Assembly (NCBI GenBank): GCA_001310715.1
Contig: BAXV01000089.1
Span: 1-12,417, forward strand
Direction of reading: 5' to 3'
Length of the DNA stretch: 12,417 bases
Origin: Pseudovibrio sp. JCM 19062
GTDB taxonomy: Bacteria; Pseudomonadota; Alphaproteobacteria; Rhizobiales; Stappiaceae
The notes beneath the pieces are model-generated. The model was given only the letters and a program-made list of their open reading frames with translations, made no database searches and had not been told where the DNA came from. Below are positions 7,532 to 12,417 of this stretch, piece by piece. Both the position numbers and the translations under genes were made by a program. The first letter of the stretch is position 1, and each line of letters begins with the position of its first letter.

Positions 7532-9417
7532 GATGTGGCTCCCAGCGCGTCCTCAATGATTTTTGCAATCTCGCGCACGAGGAATGGACGTCCCTTCACG
7601 CAGGAAATGCTTTCCACCTCAATATCCATCTGACTGCGCAGAACTGTTGCCAGCTGGCCGTTGTTCATCTCCGGAATGACCACCCGATCAAAGCCGGAGA
7701 GCAGCTCTTGCAGATTGGGCGGTAGCGGCCAGAGATGACGCAGGTGAATGTGGGAGACAGACTTACCTTCCAGTTCTGCCCGTCGCGCTGCCACGCGGAT
7801 TGGGCCCCAACTGGAGCCCCAGCCCAGCACTGCGACCTTACCTGTGGTCTGCCCGGATTCCACATGCTGTGGTGGAATGCTTTTGGCGATCGCTCCAGTT
7901 TTTGCGCGCGGATTTGGGTCATAAGCTGATGATTCTCGCCATCATAAGAAATGTCGCCACTCCCCGCTTGTTTCTCCAGCCCGCCAATACGGTGCATCAG
8001 CTCAGCTGTGCCCGGCACGGCCCAAGGACGGGCCATGGTATCGGATCATGAGCATAGGGCAGGAAGTTGGTTGGGTCCTTCGCTTTCTCCACCGGGAAAG
8101 GCGCGTAGGCCGGATCGCTGAAGTCCGGCAGCCTCCATGGCGCACTGGCGTTGGCGATGTACCCGTCCGATAGCACCATGAGCGGTGTCATATGCTTTGT
8201 GGTCAGTTTGACCGCTTCAATGCCAATGTCAAAACACTCCCCCGGATGCAGGCGCGATAACCGGCAGAGGCGCATCACCATTGCGGCCCCAAATGGCCTG
8301 AAACAGGTCGGACTGTTCTGTCTTGGTGGGCAGGCCCGTGGAAGGGCCACCGCGCTGAACATTGACAATCACCAGTGGCAGCTCGGTCATGATGGCAAGA
8401 CCAATGGCCTCTGTCTTAAGCGCTATTCCCGGACCAGATGAACCGGTCACGCCAGATGTCCGGCGTAAGAAGCCCCAATTGCTGCGCAGATGGCAGCAAT
8501 CTCGTCTTCTGCCTGAAACGAGATAGCACCCAGTTCCTTCAGCTTGGCGATGGTGTGCAATAAAGGAGAGGCCGGTGTGATTGGGTAAGAGCCATAAAAC
8601 AGTTCAAGCTCAGCAAGGGTCGCACCAGCATAAAGACCGTAGGCCATGGCCTCGTTGCCATTGATCGAGCGGTACTCCCCTTCCAGTAATGGTGCAGGCT
8701 GAATGCGGTAGCGGGATACATCCGGCGGCAGGTCTGCAACTTCACCGTAAAGATGCCCCGCCTGAAGCGCCATAATATTGGCCTTGGCCAGATCCGGCTT
8801 TTTGTGAAACTTCTGCTCAATCCAAAGCTCAACATCTGCGGTGGAACGCTCAAACAGCCACAGCACCAGCCAAGGGTCCACATGTTCTTGCAGCGTCGGG
8901 CATCTTTGGCGGAGAGGCCCGTTTCCTTCAGCGCCTTTTCGGTGTTGCTGGTGATTTCCAGCGGCAGCATACGGTAGTTGGAGAGTGAACCATCTTCCAA
9001 CGGATTGCTGGAGAAGCCCGCTTTGGTAATCGCTCGTTCGGTAAAGGCATCTGTGTCTATGATCAGCAGGCCATTCTGCTTCACGCCTTCCAGATACTTG
9101 CGCAGGGCCGCCGGATTGAGGGCAACCAGTGCATCGGTTTCATCCCCAAACGTACTGACTTCCGTGTGCCCGATGTTGAGCGAATAGGCGGAAACACCAT
9201 AGATCGTACCGCTCGGGGCACGAATATCCGCCGGAAAGTCCGGAAATGTTGCAATATCATTGCCAAACCGGGCGGCGCTCTCAGCCAGACGGGTGCCCGT
9301 CATCTGAATTCCGTCGCCCGAGTCACCGGCAAATCGGACGCGCACATAGTCGACTTCCGGCTGCTGGGAGACGGGAAGCTCACCCGTTGCTGTACTGTGT
9401 TCCAGTCCGTTCTGCAT
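7528..9417 (-). CDS. korA: 2-oxoglutarate:ferredoxin oxidoreductase, fused gamma-alpha subunit, five frameshifts
   Basis: About 631 residues when repaired, normal for fused KorA. The ATG at 9417 has GGAG six bases upstream; a TTG at 9429 lacks one. The gamma domain comes first ([38 protein letters not shown], about residues 25-200), then alpha domain I ([58 protein letters not shown]), then domain II ([44 protein letters not shown]). Frame changes: near 8871 (one base), 8452 (one), 8237 (two, CCCC read as CC), 8043 (one G), 7891 (one). Repair joins recognised blocks without gaps. It forms an operon with korB by a 4-base stop/start overlap. Separated from the upstream chemoreceptor gene by that gene's terminator, so it has its own promoter, which I could not identify. 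Substrate assignment to 2-oxoglutarate rather than pyruvate rests on overall resemblance. Confidence 0.92.
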
Positions 9418-9771
9418 AATTCGCTCCAAAATACCGGCAGCAGCAGTGGCAGGACTCTTTTCTGTTCTTATTGTCCTTCAGGACTTTGCCAATCAGCTGA
9501 GCCAGAATACCCACTTTTCTGTGGCTTTTTGTAGCCTGTAAATGCCGGAATGCCGTTGCGACCCGTTAACGCAGCTCACCGGAAATTGGTCGAACAGCTC
9601 TCAGTATCTCTAGCAAGAACGGTTAGGCCTTTCCTCTCATTCCCGTGCGGACCAGCCAATAAGTCCTGATAGGTGTAGCCTAAGATATCCCAGAAGAACC
9701 CATCTGAGGACAAAATAAAAGGCAGCTTAGATGTTCTAAGCTGCCTTTAAGATCTGGATTGTTCGGTGGTA
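9418..9771. other. 354-base non-coding region upstream of korA
   Basis: No gene on either strand. It must contain the korA promoter, but no good -35/-10 pair stands out on the minus strand. The only clear element is the chemoreceptor terminator at 9711-9748. A 7-base word CAGGACT occurs twice (near 9450 and 9478), without obvious meaning. Confidence 0.6.
9711..9748 (-). terminator. Rho-independent terminator of the chemoreceptor gene
   Basis: AAAGGCAGCTTAG (9718-9730) and CTAAGCTGCCTTT (9736-9748) are perfect 13-base arms around ATGTT. On the minus strand the stem is followed by TTTTATTTTG (9720-9711). It starts 23 bases after the stop codon. Confidence 0.95.
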
Positions 9772-12208
9772 TCAACCGACCTTGGCAACCGCTGTCAGGA
9801 AGTCATCAACCTCTCTGCCAAGTGCGCGGGTGCTCTCCGTAACCTCAGTCGACGCCGTTAGAACACGTGTGGATGCAACGTTGGTTTCATTCACCGCATG
9901 AGACACCTGTGTCATGTTCTCGTTCACACTGGCTGTGCCCATCGCAGCTTCCTGAACGTTGCGGCTGATCTCGGTGGTTGCGGCACCTTGTTGCTCAACT
10001 GCTGTTGCAATCGCAGATGTGAACGCGGTCACCTCATCCATTATAAGGGAGATTCCCTCAATGGAGGATACAGCACCTGACGTGGAGTTCTGAATTGCCG
10101 AGATCTGGGAGCTGATTTCCTCAGTAGCCTTGGAAGTCTGGTTCGCCAGTTCTTTCACTTCAGCGGCAACAACAGCAAAGCCTTTCCCTGCTTCTCCAGC
10201 ACGCGCCGCCTCAATAGTCGCATTCAAAGCCAGCAAGTTGGTCTGCTCAGCAATTGCCTGAATGAGGCCAACAACTTCACCGATCTTGACGGTCGCTTCA
10301 GCCAGTTGCTTGATGCGATCGTTGGACAAGTGGGCACTATCGGTTGCCTTGGCAACAACGGAGGTGGTTGCGCTCACCTGACGGGCAATCTCCTCAATGG
10401 AACTGCTCAGCTCTTCGGCGGCCGCAGACACCATCTGCACGTTATTTGCGGCATCGTTTGACGATGCAGCCGCGCGCTCCGTCTGGTCAGAGGTACCACG
10501 GGCAAGGTCTGCCATGGTGCTTGCGGTCTGCCCCATCTCGCCCATGCTGTTGTTTACCGAGGAGAGCAAGTTGGTCGCGGTATTTCTGAAGTCAGAGATC
10601 AGCTGCTCGACTTCGCGCTGCTTCTGCGCATCCTTCTCGGCAACCTGCTCCTGCTGTTTGCGCAGGCGTGCCCGTTCCAGAGCGTTGTCGCGGAAGACCT
10701 GAACCGTCCGGCTCATGTCTCCGATTTCATCTCCGCGCTCAAGACCCGCGATCTCCACTTCCGTATCGCCTTTTGCCAAACGCTCCATGATTCCGGTCAA
10801 ACGCTTGGTCGGGCGGGTAATCGCAATGGACAGACCCAGCGCGATCAGACCTCCGAGCACAAGACCAATAGCAACGGTTGTCATAATCAGGTTGGTTGCC
10901 AGTTTCCCGGCTGCGCTTGCGTTTTCAGCTTCAATCGCTGCAATGTTGATGATCTGGCCCTGAACTGTTTCAGATTGCGAGGTCAGGAACGAGATCAGGT
11001 TTGCCAGTTCCTGCTTGCCGTTGGCCATGGAGCCAAAGCCGGATCGAATGGCAGCAATCTGCTTCATCGCCTCTTTGGCAGCTTGCTCACCGCCAACAAT
11101 ATCCTTCACCGCTGTTTTGAACTCACGGCCCGCTGCTCCGAGCCCATCAATCTCGGCGGAGACAGCTTCTGCCGCCACACCGGAGCCTGCACGCAGGAAG
11201 GCAAGGGAGGATGAACTTACGGCAAACGTACGTCGCATAACGTTGGAAACAGATTCCAGAGCATCATCAACTGTCTGTTTGCGCTCTACCGTTTCGTCCA
11301 GTTGCCTGTTCGCGTCATCAATGGAGCGATACGTGTAGCCAATCACCAGCTTGGCTGTCTCGCCAAGCACATCAATGCTTGCGGTAATATCCTGACGAAG
11401 AGAATACATCTCGGAAAAATCAGTGGAGTCGCGCAGGGCCTTCAGCTTCTCCACCAGAGTATTGGACACTTTGGAAAGGTTATCAAGAGCCATGGGTCAA
11501 GGTGAGTTAGCTCGATCTTCTTTAGTTTATCAATCTCGCGGCGTGCCTTTGCAGCACTGAGCAATGTTTTGCGTAGGGCACCTTCTTCGGAACTGGTCGT
11601 TGCCTTAAGAAAGAAGTAGCGCATGTCCAGAGCCTGACTCTGAATCGTTGCGACAAGACGACCTGCCCTGTCTGCATCTTTCAGCTGCGCTTTTGCCAGT
11701 TTATCTTGTTCAGCCGCCGCGTTTGCCAGCTTGGAGATATCTGCCTGTACGTTTGTGCCAATCGACTGAAGATTGACCACGGCGGTCATCATCTTGGCAA
11801 CCTGCGTCTCCTGAATGTCGGAGGACATGCGTACACGGCTGAACAGACGTTTCAGAGCGCTACGTCTTCCTGGGCAGTCTCAAAGGCTGATCCGTCTTTG
11901 CCTTCGGCAACAAATTGCGCATGAAGAGCGTCCAGATCTCCGATTAACAGGTCCAACTGGTCAGCTGCTGCGCCCGCATCATCTTTGCTCAGGCTGCGCA
12001 GATATGTTTCGCGCGCTGAGTTCGTATCCTGCAATCCCTGCATCAAACGCATGGTTGCGTTCGTCATCTCGGTTTGCTGCGTGAGCTCTGAGATTGAATA
12101 AACCCCGATCCCACCGGCTGCAGCGGAAAGCAAGAGAACAATAATGAAGCCACCACCGATCTTCGTCGACAGTTGAAAATTTTTAAACAGCTGGAGGACC
12201 CGCCCCAT
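9772..12208 (-). CDS. Methyl-accepting chemotaxis protein with a long helical sensor region, two frameshifts
   Basis: Transmembrane chemoreceptor, about 812 residues when repaired. I prefer ATG at 12208 (GGGAG upstream, short cytoplasmic start [19 protein letters not shown]); ATG at 12256 adds 16 residues but has no ribosome site. Order: membrane helix 1 (about 12160-12092), a periplasmic all-helical region of about 400 residues, membrane helix 2 (about 10890-10815), HAMP ([19 protein letters not shown] onward), then the signalling coiled coil with the conserved tip [19 protein letters not shown] and [15 protein letters not shown] (10158-10270) that contacts CheA/CheW. No C-terminal CheR-binding pentapeptide. 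Frame changes near 11859 (one lost base, joining QEDVA to [11 protein letters not shown]) and 11495 (one C, giving [10 protein letters not shown]). The sensor is longer than an ordinary four-helix bundle and may be HBM-like. The ligand is unknown. Confidence 0.93.
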
Positions 12209-12256
12209 AACCTTATTACTCCCGAACAAAAGCCGTTGCCCATGACTTGCCGACAT

Positions 12257-12417
12257 AATAGTCTTGGAAATCTCAACCAGTGGTTAATCATTAGGCATTT
12301 CCAGCAATACCCAAGGGAAATCTGAGGATTTTGAACTGATTATGTATTCAGCACCCACTTAAAGTTAGTCCCCTCAAAAATAAGTATTTTCACCGGTCAG
12401 CCTCGACAATCTCGGGT
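12257..12417. other. Upstream region of the chemoreceptor gene, cut by the window edge
   Basis: I see no coding sequence and no confident promoter. An AT-rich stretch near 12350-12390 is the likeliest promoter area. Confidence 0.4.

Noticed and set aside
11442..12256. Three separate short chemoreceptor genes
   Set aside because: The helical sensor continues across both junctions with one lost base at each and no start signals at the internal Met codons.
1..12417. CRISPR array, tRNA, rRNA, insertion sequence, integrase or defence island
   Set aside because: No regularly spaced repeats, no cloverleaf-like sequence I could identify, and no transposase, integrase or nuclease domain in any frame.

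Overview
The window reads as chromosomal DNA from a moderate-GC alphaproteobacterium. Protein similarity from memory and overall style point to a marine Hyphomicrobiales/Stappiaceae-type bacterium, Pseudovibrio-like; this is inference, because no rRNA or other marker gene is present. There is no CRISPR array, tRNA, prophage or transposase.

Layout: the 3' two thirds of homogentisate 1,2-dioxygenase (hmgA, +, 1-957); a class II Fic-domain nucleotidyl transferase (+, 1071-2595) with a strong terminator (2630-2666); on the minus strand a DMT/EamA-type transporter (2669-3573) and a small DUF2798 membrane protein (3746-4057) behind a TTGACA promoter; a 731-base non-coding region (4058-4788) with palindromes and an AT-rich leader; a PAS-GGDEF-EAL cyclic-di-GMP protein (+, 4789-6476); then minus-strand korB (6503-7531) and korA (7528-9417), translationally coupled, encoding 2-oxoglutarate:ferredoxin oxidoreductase; a 354-base gap with the terminator of the next gene; and a large methyl-accepting chemotaxis protein (9772-12208, -).

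The dominant signal is that almost every long gene is broken by frameshifts. I count 15 positions in seven genes where a recognisable protein continues in another frame. Thirteen fit loss of one base, one fits loss of two, and one (korB C-terminus) needs one extra base or two lost. Several sit in short homopolymers. Between the shifts all catalytic motifs are intact and I saw no in-frame nonsense codons. This is far more likely a deletion-biased sequencing or assembly error than real pseudogenes. I therefore annotate each gene as one full-length CDS and list its shift points.

Functionally the window mixes aromatic amino-acid catabolism (hmgA), reductive or ferredoxin-linked central metabolism (korAB), c-di-GMP signalling and chemotaxis, and a regulated Fic enzyme. 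The genes do not form one pathway, and I see no convincing novel multi-gene system. The most interesting unexplained structure is the repeat and inverted-repeat cluster around the Fic start codon and the palindromes in the 3.6-4.5 kb region.
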